The position numbers were made by a program, and so were the translations under genes. Below, piece by piece: positions 25,431 to 34,400 of a DNA stretch of 64,000 nucleotides (position 1 is its first letter; each line of letters starts with the position of its first letter). Source of the DNA: Planctomycetota bacterium (GTDB lineage: Bacteria > Planctomycetota > Phycisphaerae > UBA1845); contig JACQXM010000023.1 of assembly GCA_016208685.1 (NCBI GenBank), positions 190,203 to 254,202 on the forward strand, read 5' to 3'. The notes below the pieces were generated by a model. It did not search any database. It was not told where the DNA came from and saw nothing but the letters and a program-made list of their open reading frames with translations.

Positions 25431-27353
25431 ATGACACACGCTGAACCGCCTCCGACTCGCCCTGGCCTCGCGACGATCTCCCTCCTGAAGGCATACTTCG
25501 ACGCCGGGCAGGACCACCTCTCGATGCTCATGCCATTTGTCCTCGACGTTGTTACTCGGTACAAAGACGGGTTTACCGCTGTTCACACGAAAGCTGACCT
25601 CCTACTCGAACATGGTCTCGACATTCCCGAAGCGGTTGTGCGGGTGCTCCTTCACCGGGCGGTTGGAACTGACTACCTGACACACGAAGCCGGACTCTTC
25701 TTCCAAAAGAACGCTGCCCCGCCGCCCGAAGACCTACGAAAAGACAGGAAGCAGCTCGAACTCGACCAAGGCGCGATAGCCGCCGCCTTCGTCGCATACG
25801 CGCGCACGGTCGGCCAGGAGATCCAGGGTACCGACGAGGCCCTGCGCCTGCTCGTCGACTTCCTTGACAACAACCATGTGCGCCTGCTGCTCGGAGGAAT
25901 CCAAGTTGACGGTTCCGATGCATCCGACCGCCTTACCCCCAGAGATACGCGGCTGGTGGCCAGTTTCATCTGCAATGCATGTGCGCAAGATGAAGCGCTG
26001 CGAGCGACACTGCAGAGAATGCTCCAAGGGTTCGTACTCTACAACGCCCTATTACTGCGCGACGTCAGTTCGGCCCAACGCCGATTTGCTAACCTGACAG
26101 TTTTTTTCGACACGCCCTTCCTTTTCGATGCGCTGGGGCTCGGCGACGCTCCGGGAACGACCGCAGCGCGTGAAACGCTTGAGGTTCTTCAGACCGCGAA
26201 GGCAAAGCTCGCCGTTTTTGACGTCACGATCCGCGAGGTCCGTCGCGTGTTGAAAGTTTATAGCAACGCGCTGAAATCGGCTGATGGAGCGCGAAGTCTG
26301 CGACCGACGCCGCTTACCCGTTTCTTCCTCACGAGTCGCTATACTCCGGCCGACGTTGAACAGTGTATTGCGCTTCTAGAAAAGAACCTGAGGGCTCTCG
26401 GTGTCGTATCCCGCCCGACTCCAGATCGCGTAGCAAGGCTCACGTTGAACGAGCGGGCATTGGCTGAGCGCCTTCGTGCGGATACGGATCAGGAGGCCAT
26501 CACCGATCGAGTAATGCATGATGTCGACTGCGTGGCTGGTGTCTTGACGTTGCGCGGTGGGAATGTGGCAGATACATGGGATCGCGCGATGGCGGTCTTT
26601 GCCACAACCAGCCGACTTGTAGTGAAGAACGTGCGGCTGTGGTATTCAGATTCCGGCGAGCGCGGAATCCCGCCAATTATTCACGTCCACACACTGCAAT
26701 GCCTTGCGTGGCTGAAAAACCCGAAACAGTCGACCCAGCTTCATCTCCACCAACTCGTCGCATTATGCGCGGCCGCATTACGACCATCGGAAAGGATCTG
26801 GAGAGCGTTCCTGGCGCATCTCGGACGGTTGCAGACATCAGGCGAGCTGAGTTCGGACGAAGCAGTCGCGATGGTCGCCAGCGAGCTAACTGACCACTAC
26901 TTGAGCGAGGTGCCGGACGGCGGAGAAGCTGACTCGCATACGTTGCGGGAGGTGGTGGACAGAGTGAGAGCGAAGTACAGCGAAGAGGCGGCTCGACGAG
27001 TAAGACTTGCGGAAGAAGCGGCCATTGGTGAGAAGGAGCAGCGAAGGCAGCAAGAACTGCGCGTAAATTCTCGCGTACGCGCGATTGCGTCGTGGGTTGG
27101 GAATGGTACCTTTTGCTTGCTTACAATGCTAGTATTGTATGTGACGTTTTACGGCGTCCCATCCAATGCTGGCTTCGGTAGTCTCAAGGGGATCATGTCG
27201 CTGGCGGTAGGAATCGTCGCGATTGTGCTGTCAGCCTGTGGGTCGATCAAGGGAACAACTGTCTCGGACGTAAGGACAGGTATGGTAGAGTGGCTCAATA
27301 GGCGCCTTCAGTTGTGGTTTTTGGGGAACGATGGTGGGCGAGAGGTCCAGTGA
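25431..27353 (+). CDS. PIN-like nuclease-fold protein with C-terminal membrane anchor
   Basis: A 640-residue protein of unrecognised family. A central region looks PIN-like: hydrophobic strand then Asp227 in LTVFFDTPFLFDALGL, Glu269 in TIREVRRVL, and Asp364/Asp366 in MHDVDCVAGVLTLR, followed by AVFATTSRLVVKN as the last strand. The N-terminus (1-200) is helical. A charged coiled-coil-like stretch (about 540-590) precedes two membrane helices (NGTFCLLTMLVLYVTFYG and IMSLAVGIVAIVLSACG). ATG 25431 is set by GGAG eight bases upstream. Base composition is lower in GC than its neighbours, and it sits inside an interrupted gene, both signs of transfer. A defence effector is a hypothesis only. Confidence 0.8.
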   Translation: MTHAEPPPTRPGLATISLLKAYFDAGQDHLSMLMPFVLDVVTRYKDGFTAVHTKADLLLEHGLDIPEAVVRVLLHRAVGTDYLTHEAGLFFQKNAAPPPEDLRKDRKQLELDQGAIAAAFVAYARTVGQEIQGTDEALRLLVDFLDNNHVRLLLGGIQVDGSDASDRLTPRDTRLVASFICNACAQDEALRATLQRMLQGFVLYNALLLRDVSSAQRRFANLTVFFDTPFLFDALGLGDAPGTTAARETLEVLQTAKAKLAVFDVTIREVRRVLKVYSNALKSADGARSLRPTPLTRFFLTSRYTPADVEQCIALLEKNLRALGVVSRPTPDRVARLTLNERALAERLRADTDQEAITDRVMHDVDCVAGVLTLRGGNVADTWDRAMAVFATTSRLVVKNVRLWYSDSGERGIPPIIHVHTLQCLAWLKNPKQSTQLHLHQLVALCAAALRPSERIWRAFLAHLGRLQTSGELSSDEAVAMVASELTDHYLSEVPDGGEADSHTLREVVDRVRAKYSEEAARRVRLAEEAAIGEKEQRRQQELRVNSRVRAIASWVGNGTFCLLTMLVLYVTFYGVPSNAGFGSLKGIMSLAVGIVAIVLSACGSIKGTTVSDVRTGMVEWLNRRLQLWFLGNDGGREVQ

Positions 27354-27802
27354 AGATGCATTCCGGGAAGAGGTCGCGCGGTGCAACCTCCGGAACGGCA
27401 GCATGCACGGGGAGGGTGTGCACCAGCCAGAGGGCCACTGGAAACTGTTTCGAGGCACTCGTACTCCCGCCAATCGGGATCGCGAGCCCCGCAGCCGGCG
27501 TAACCGCCGCGGATGGCCACGCCGCTGAGCAACTGAAACGACGCGGTACGATCGCCGCTCCCGCAGTCCGGGCGGTAGACGCCATTCGCGACGCGCACCT
27601 CCGTGATCGCGCCGCCGCTTTCCGCCGCAGCGCGCAACGCATCCTGCAAATCGGTGAACGCGGTGCACCAGCTTGCGCCGTCATGCACCGGGCCCACGGC
27701 GTCGGCGTCGACGCAGATGGTCTCCGCGCCCGCCGGGCTGCCGACCAAGCCCAGAACCAACCCCGCCAAGGCTCCTGGAGCCCAGCTTCGGCGTGCTGTC
27801 AT
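27308..27802 (-). pseudogene. N-terminal fragment of a beta-helix secreted protein
   Basis: From ATG 27802 (preceded by AAAGGACG) the frame starts MTARRSWAPGALAGLVLGLV, a signal peptide cleaved after GSPAGA, then ETICVDADAVGPVHDGASWCTAFTDLQDAL, EVRVANGVYRPD, TASFQLLSGVAIRGGYAGCG and ETVSSGPLAG. This is the normal start of planctomycete right-handed beta-helix proteins. Resemblance stops at about 27421; the frame then runs through foreign sequence to a stop at 27308, overlapping the 3' end of the plus-strand PIN-like gene. The C-terminal part of such a protein lies at 24619-24999. Confidence 0.8.
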
Positions 27803-28841
27803 GACGGTCGTCCTTTCAGCCAACGCTCGCCCGATAGAAGCCCCAGCACATTCTATGCCCCACAAGTCTCGAAAACCGGGGACACCGAAAGGACACCCTG
27901 GCAGTCGCAGTTCCGCGTCTTTTTGCGTATCCCTGGGCGTGATTCCCCGCAACCACACCGGCGGGCGGCTCGCCGCGTCAGCGGTGCGGGCGGCGATTCG
28001 AACGCCGATTGTCGATCGCCGATCGCCATTGGGGGTCGCTGCCGCATGCGTTGGAGGCGGATTACCCAACGCCTCCCGACCGCGCCCGCAGCCTGTAGGG
28101 CTGCTCGATAGTAGCCGTGGGCAAGCGCAGCGCCGCCCACGGTGCATTGATGTGAGAACATCCTCAACCCCGTAAGGGTTGTCTTACGCGCTGCAGGTGC
28201 GGCGATGCGAGGGTATCCACAATCGTGTGAGGGTTGTCTCACGGCCTCCTGGCGGACCCCTACAGGGTCGGCCAGGCTCGGGGGGCGTCGTATCCGGTGG
28301 CGGCGCTGCGCTGGCCACCGGCTACTGTCTGTCAGGCTTACAGCCTGAACCTCGCGGCGAACCATCCCGGCGGGAGGCGCGCTGCCTGCATAGCGGCGAG
28401 CCTTCCCGGCGAACGGCGTCGTGCCTGAAGAACGTCGAGCGCCGGGGAGCGGGCGAACGGCGTGCTGCATCCAGAGCCGTCCCGATGAAACCGAGATGAC
28501 GAAGCGGGCCTTCGCCGCTGGGGAACGGCTGGCGCGCTATCTGTACCGCGAGTGCGCAGGTGCCACTGCTCTGCGAGCAGTGATCTTCCGTTCAACGCAC
28601 GTGAGCGGCTGGGTGGCCCATCGCTTCAGCGGTGGGGGAGCCGATTCCTTCGATGCGCCGCTCGCGCAAGAACCCCAGGCCGCGCGGGCTAAAGCCCGCG
28701 GCTCGCCAACCACCGCCGACGACAGCGTGGCCCATCGCTGTAGCGGTGTGGGAGCCGATTCGCAACCCAATTGGCGATTGACGATCGACGATTGTCGATC
28801 GGCGCCAAGGCCGTTGGGGGTTGCGCGCGACGTCGACCCTC
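27803..28841. repeat. Repeat-rich intergenic region
   Basis: About 1 kb with no supported gene. It holds variants of the CCCAYCGCTTCAGCGGTGGG palindrome at 28617-28636 and 28731-28752, a GCGGGCT-AA-AGCCCGC palindrome at 28684-28699, GATTGTCGA-type tracts at 28000-28025 and 28770-28800, and short hairpins such as CAACCC-CGTAA-GGGTTG near 28166-28182. These match the repeat families at 24.0-24.5 kb and in the paa region. Confidence 0.7.
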
Positions 28842-30005
28842 CTACCCCCCCACCTTCTTGGCCTGAATGCGCATGGGCTTAAGGTCGACGATCTCGATGA
28901 GGCTGGGCCATTCGCCCTCGACCAAGTGCCCCGCGAGGTCCTCCGCGCTCATCTTGGCTTTGATACGGAAGGTGACCAGTCCCTTGGTGGAGGAGGGGCC
29001 GTCGACGCTCATAATGCGCTCGCGGTCGATGTCCTTAAGCTTGTTCTTGATCTTCAGCGCCTCGCCCACGGCCATGCCCTGGATTTCCAGCGACAGCTCG
29101 CCGCCCGTGGAAAGCCGCCGCGACCATTGTCGCATGACGCTCTGATAGCAGCGTTCGGCGAGTTCCGCGGAGGCGTTCTCCAGCGCCTTCTTGCCCCCCT
29201 GCGGCGAGTGGGTGTGCAGGCCCGCCGCCCCCCCGCGCCAATTGGCGAGCGACTCACTGGCCATCATCTCCGCGGTGTCGGTGTAGTACATCTTGATCAT
29301 GCCGTCGCCGTTGTACATGGCCGTCGGCTGCCCCGCGAGCTCCTTGACGCCCGCGGCGTTGGCCTGCGCCGTGCCGGTGATGAAGATCTGCGTGCCCCAT
29401 TCCAGCGACAGCGCCTGCATGCGGGTGGTATCGGCCTCGAACTTGGCGTCCTCGATGGCCCGCTCGCGCAGCACCCGCAGGTGCTCGCCGGCGTAGACCT
29501 TGAACCCCCGCGCCAGCAGGCGGTTTTCGATTTGCGACTCGAGGATGCTGCTGTCCTGGATGACGCCGTCGATGCGCTCAAGGATATAGACTGCCACGCC
29601 CGGCCGGCCAATCTGCTTGAGCACGTTCTGCACCTCCATCCACGTGGAGGCAATCACGTTGCGGCTCACTCGGGCGCGCACGCGGCAGAACTTGGTCCCC
29701 CCCGCGGCGTCGCCTTTGTCGAGAATCTCGTAGTCGGTGATGATGCCCGCGGCGCCGGCGAACAGGGTGTCGCGGATGAGCTCGAAGTTGCCCTCGGCGC
29801 GGTGCTTTTCGATTTCCGCGCCCGCCGCCGCCTCCATGGCCCGGCGCAGCGCGTCGTTGAGCGCCGCGTCCTCATAGAACGCCTCGCCGGTGACCTCCAC
29901 CTCCACGATCTCCTGCGGTGGAGGGGGCGTGGTGGACTCCTGCGCTGCCGCGACGGCAACCCACGCAAAGGTGACGGCGCTGACGGTGGTGAACATCCGG
30001 CTCAT
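28842..30005 (-). CDS. Secreted FlgT/LPP20-like protein
   Basis: A 387-residue exported protein. A signal peptide (MSRMFTTVSAVTFAWVAVAAAQ) is followed by EIVEVEVTGEAFYEDAALNDALRRAMEAAAGAEIE, which resembles the N-terminal domain of flagellar assembly protein FlgT and LPP20-type lipoproteins. Later segments (GVAVYILERIDG, SILESQIENRLLARGFKVY, WGTQIFITGTAQAN) look like the TolB/CsgG-related middle domains, and a C-terminal domain includes LKDIDRERIMSVDG. AAAGGAG is eight bases before the ATG. A role in an envelope or flagellar-base structure is inferred from resemblance only. Confidence 0.75.
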   Translation of the reverse strand: MSRMFTTVSAVTFAWVAVAAAQESTTPPPPQEIVEVEVTGEAFYEDAALNDALRRAMEAAAGAEIEKHRAEGNFELIRDTLFAGAAGIITDYEILDKGDAAGGTKFCRVRARVSRNVIASTWMEVQNVLKQIGRPGVAVYILERIDGVIQDSSILESQIENRLLARGFKVYAGEHLRVLRERAIEDAKFEADTTRMQALSLEWGTQIFITGTAQANAAGVKELAGQPTAMYNGDGMIKMYYTDTAEMMASESLANWRGGAAGLHTHSPQGGKKALENASAELAERCYQSVMRQWSRRLSTGGELSLEIQGMAVGEALKIKNKLKDIDRERIMSVDGPSSTKGLVTFRIKAKMSAEDLAGHLVEGEWPSLIEIVDLKPMRIQAKKVGG

Positions 30006-30517
30006 CGATCTTCTCCTTTGAAGGTGCGGCACGATTGTCCGCGGCCCGGCCGCCGGGTCAAGGGGAATCGGGGCGGCGTGCAAACGCAGGGTCTCCATCA
30101 TTCGCAACATGACGTCCGCGCGCTCGAGCGACCACGAACGCCTTCTGGCGGTTCGCGGCCAGGCGCCTTTGCGTCGCCACCGCAATGCCGGGAAGGACCG
30201 CTCCATTCCGCCGCCGTACGAATCGGCGCCGCCCGTGCGCACGGAACGGATCGCGAGCGCGCCGCCCCGGCGGGCGTACGGACCATTGCCGCGTCCTGCG
30301 TAGCTCGACACGCTGCGCCGGCGGAGTGCCCGTTGGAAACGACCCACGCGCGCGGCGAGGCACCCCGTCCACGTGCCCACCCACCAATAGACCGCCGCGT
30401 CGTACGCTGGTTAGGCGCGACCGGCGGAGCCAATCGCTCCGATGGCGGAAGCCGATCCCTGGCCCGGACAGTGACGCTTGCTTACCTTATCGGCATCAGG
30501 CCGGCTTTCCTGACTCG
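30006..30517. other. Divergent intergenic region
   Basis: About 510 bases between the FlgT-like gene (minus) and the aspartyl-protease-like gene (plus). The DNA is GC-rich and open in several frames because of composition, but none shows protein-like features. No promoter of consensus quality was identified. Confidence 0.5.
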
Positions 30518-31390
30518 ATGGAGCGAGCGTGCGTGGGCGTCACCTCCCCCAAGCAAACCGGAATGTTCGCCGCGGGCCTGGGGCTGGCCGTCCTGCTGGC
30601 GGCCGGTTGCGGCACTCGCCTGCCGGGCGGCACCGACGGGCTGTTCACGGTTCCGCTGGCGGTCGAAGGACAGGCCGTGGGGGACGCCATTGTGGACACC
30701 GGCGGCGGGTACGAGATCATGCTGCGCGACGACTTCGGTCTGCCGCTCGTGGATCGGATCGAGGTGTTCGCCTTTGGCGGCCGCGCCCAGGTGGACGTGA
30801 CCGCGGGGTTTCGCTACGTAGCGGGCGGCGTCAGCGCCGCAACCGACGCGGCGATCATCTCCACTCCCATTTGCGCCTGTAACGGCGTGGGATTCCCGTT
30901 CCTGCGGAAGACGGGCACGGTACTGGCACTGGACTTCGACGCCGGGACCGCCGCGTTTCGCGCCGACGTCCCGGAGGTCGGGGCCGCCTTCGCCTTCGAC
31001 CCCCCGCCGCCGCGCCTCGCCGGTTTCGACAGCTCGTTTGTTCGCGTGGACGTGGAATTCGGCGGCAGCGCCACACCGGCGCTGGCGCTTCTGGACACCG
31101 GGGCCGCCAGGACGTTGATTCACCGCGCGCTGGTGCCCGATGCGGCGGTGCTGCCGCTGGCCAAACAGGCGACGGTGACGCTGGCCAACCCTCAGCTCGG
31201 AGCCGTCGCCGTCAGCGCCGGGTTGTACGCGAACCAGGCGTTGCCGGACGTGATCATCGGGGCCGACGTCATGCGCACCTGGGGGCCGCGGTGGTACTTC
31301 ACCTTCGCGCCGCGGGGCGGAAGCTGCATCGTCGTTCTCACCGCGGCGCCCGACGGCGACCCGCCGTCGGTCTCGGTGGCCTCACGCTGA
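30518..31390 (+). CDS. Lipoprotein with two retropepsin-like DTG motifs
   Basis: A 290-residue putative lipoprotein. The N-terminus contains MFAAGLGLAVLLAAGC, with lipobox Cys31. Two aspartyl-protease-type motifs follow: IVDTGGGYEIML (Asp60) and LLDTGAARTLIH (Asp193), each preceded by beta-rich sequence and each followed by hydrophobic-hydrophobic-Gly-type strands (ALDFDAGT; LPDVIIGADVMRTW). Two DTG lobes in one chain would allow an intramolecular active site. Start is uncertain; ATG 30563 would give a shorter signal. Bacterial retropepsin-like proteases exist, but activity here is not shown. Confidence 0.7.
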   Translation: MERACVGVTSPKQTGMFAAGLGLAVLLAAGCGTRLPGGTDGLFTVPLAVEGQAVGDAIVDTGGGYEIMLRDDFGLPLVDRIEVFAFGGRAQVDVTAGFRYVAGGVSAATDAAIISTPICACNGVGFPFLRKTGTVLALDFDAGTAAFRADVPEVGAAFAFDPPPPRLAGFDSSFVRVDVEFGGSATPALALLDTGAARTLIHRALVPDAAVLPLAKQATVTLANPQLGAVAVSAGLYANQALPDVIIGADVMRTWGPRWYFTFAPRGGSCIVVLTAAPDGDPPSVSVASR

Positions 31391-31418
31391 CGCCCTTCGC
31401 ACGAATCTCCGCCCTGCG

Positions 31419-34400
31419 CTACGGACAGGGCGAGACGGGGATCGTCGCGTTCAGCCACGGATCAAAGGCGCCGGCTCCGTTCAGCAGGTTCACCAGCATG
31501 GTGATGTCCTGGGCGTTGGCGGCGCCGCTGCGGTTGGCGTCCGTGGCGTACAGTGGGCGCGGGACGGCACCGTTGAGGGCGTTGACCAGCGCCGTGATGT
31601 CCTGGGCGTTAGTCGCGCGGCTGGCGTTCACGTCGCCGGGCAGGTAACCGATGCAGGTGCTGGTACCGCTGGGCGTGTGGGTGATCCGGGTCCACGCCTT
31701 CGGTTCGATGATGGCATCGAAGCCCACGGTGACGGTGTCGACGCCGATGGGCGTGACGCTCACCACATTCGGCGCGATGCCGTTCCCGCCGGTCTCCGTG
31801 GTCACGAGGTCCGTCATCGCAAGTCCCGCCACCGGTCCGTCGAAGGTCAGGTCCACCTGGTTCCAGCCGAAGAGCTGCCCGGCGTTGGTAATGGAATGCG
31901 GCTGCCGGGCGTCAATGGCGTTCTTGGGCGGGGCAGCGCCGATGATGGCAATCTGCACGGCGCAGGGGTCGGGGCTGCACACGCTGCCGTCGCCGCGGTA
32001 GGTTCCGCCGGCGTTGGCGCAGTGCGCCGCGGTCTGGACGCTGCAACCGGAACCTGTGATGCAGCAGGCTCCGAGGTTGCACAGTCCGGGGCTGCAAACC
32101 GAGTCCGCACCCTCGTAGGTGCCGGCCGCAAGCGTGCACTCGGGAGCCGAAAGCTCGGCGCAGGTTTCGTCGGATTGGCAACAGGCGCCCAGGACGCAGG
32201 GGTTGGCGGAGCAGTTCGACGAGGCGCCGAGGTAGAACCCGCCGCCGACGTCGCACGCGCTGCGGATCGCCAGGCCGCAATCGCCGCCCGTACAGCAGGC
32301 GCCGAAGGTGCAGCGGTCCGCGGTGCACCCGCTTCCGCCGCCCTCGAAGGTTCCCGACTCCGCCAGGCATTGTGCCTCGGGGAGTTCGTCGCAGATTTCC
32401 CCCGCCTTGCAGCAGGCGCCGCGCGAGCAGGCGAGATTGGCACAGACGCTTCCCGGACCGCCGAAGTACCCGCCGGAACTCAGGCAGTCATCGCGCGTGG
32501 CGTCGTCGCCGCAACCACCCTGGGCGCAGCACGCCCCCAGGGCGCAGGTCGAGGCATCGCAGGCGCTACCCGCACCCTGGAAGACGCCGCCGCCCGCGGC
32601 ACAGAACGCTGAGGTCTTCTCACTGCATGTCGTTGCGTTGCAGCACGCACCGAGCACGCACTGATCCGTCGCGCACGCGCGCCCCGCCCCCTGGAACACT
32701 CCACCGGCCTGTCCACAGGCGAATTCCGTCATGATCGAGCACGCCCCGCCGTTGCAGCACGGTCCCGATTTCTCGCACGGCGCCGTGAAGCAGGTTTGCC
32801 CGGCGCGGAAGTCGGCGGGATCGTCGCACTGCGCTGCAATGGCCGGAGACACGCAAGTGGAATCGGGGGCGCAGCAGGACCCTACGGTACACAGGTCGGG
32901 AGTACAGGCGGTTCCGTCCAGGAACGTGCCGCTGGTGCGGGCGCAGGCAAAGCGGTCCGTTTGCGTGCAGCTTCCGTCATCGCCGCAGCAGGCACCGGCA
33001 GCACAAAGCCCGGTGGTGCAGGCGGTTCCGTCGCCGCCATACGCGCCGCCGTCCTCGGCGCAGGCGTTGGCGGTGAGCACTTCGCACACCCCGCTCGCCT
33101 TGCAGCAGGCTCCGCCCGGGTCGCAGCCGGCCTGGGCGCAGGTGAGGTTGGCGTTGAAGTCGCCGTCGGCCGCCACGCAGGTGGTGCTGGTGGTAATGGC
33201 GCAGGTGCCGTCGCGCATGCAGCAGGCACCCGTCACGCAGATGCTGAACGAACAGGTGACGCCGTCGCCTTCATATTCACCGCCTTCGGCGATGCACGCG
33301 GCCTGGCGTTGCACGGTGCATTCGCCGTCCATGCAGCAGGCGCCGGCCGGCGGGCAGGTGAAGTTCGCGCAGCGCGCCGTGGCGCTGAATTGATTCAGCG
33401 GTGGAGGACACAGGGCTCCCAGTCGGTCCTCGCAGGATCCCACCGGCGGGCAGCAAGCGCCCACGACGCACTGGTTGCCTCCCGTGCACAGCGTTCCGTC
33501 GCCCAGGTAAGTACCGTTCTGGGCCGTGCAGGCCGAGGGAAGCAGCATGCTGCACGTGGCGTTCGGGAGGCAGCAGGCGCCGGCGGGCGGGCAGGGGCTG
33601 GGAGAACAATCCGCACCTGCAATCACCGTTCCACCAGCGTTTTGACACTCCCCGGCCGGGCGATCGGAACACGTGCCATCAATGTGGCAGCAGGCGGCCA
33701 CCACGCAGATGTCGGACGCGCACGCGGTGCCGTCCCCCAGGTAGTTGCCGCCGTCCGTGTAGCAGGCGGCGCTGGTCAACTGGCGGCAGGAGTTGTTTTT
33801 GCAGCACGCCCCGGCCGGAGGACAGGTGACCGCGTCGCAGGTCAACCCGTCGTGGTAGATGCCCGACAGCAGCGCGCAGCGCCCGCGCGCCGTCACAATG
33901 CAGGTTCCGTCGTCCAGACAGCACGCTCCGCGATCGCAAACGCCCGTGGCCAGGCACGTGGTGTTGTCACCGGTGTAATCGCCGCCGCGGCTCTGGCATC
34001 CGAACTCCGAGATCGGGAACGCGAAGCAACTCTCGTCCGTCATGCAGCAGCCGCCGACCGGCGGACAGGTGGTCGTGGCACAGCTTTCGCCGGAAAAGAA
34101 CGCCCCTCCGTCGATGCGGCAATTTTCCAGGGCGGCCGCGGAATCGTCGCAGGAGCTGCCGTCAAACGGACAGCAGGCCCCGCCGACGCACAGCCCCGGA
34201 GCGCACAGCTCACCGGAGCCCTGAAAGGCGCCGCCGGCCGTCGCGCAGTCGAGGGCGGTCAGTTCGGCACACTGCCCATCCGTCAGGCAGCAGGCGCCGG
34301 GCAGCGGGCAGGTAATGCCGGTGCACGAGGCGGCACCGGCCGTGAACGTGCCCTGTAGCGCGTCACACCCGCCGCTGGTGGTTCGGAAGCACGAGCCGTT

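Larger units (their letters stand above)
24979..27421. mobile_element. Inserted foreign segment inside the beta-helix/dockerin gene
   Basis: This segment lies between the 5' and 3' parts of one gene type. It is visibly lower in GC than its surroundings and carries one plus-strand gene (25431-27353). The 7-base direct repeat GGTGTGC occurs at both edges (24972-24978 and 27415-27421) and could be a target-site duplication. Removing 2443 bases between the copies keeps the two gene fragments in frame, but the joined product would lack the middle of the beta-helix, so a deletion must also have occurred. No transposase, integrase or terminal inverted repeat was seen. Boundaries are approximate. Confidence 0.5.

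Noticed and set aside
23947..28841. A CRISPR array, suggested by recurring palindromes
   Set aside because: Repeat copies are irregularly spaced, occur in several families and have no uniform spacers or cas genes.
32796..34358. A 520-codon plus-strand frame opposite the Cys-rich repeat gene
   Set aside because: Ala/Gly/Arg-rich antisense of repeat DNA; periodicity simply mirrors the real gene.
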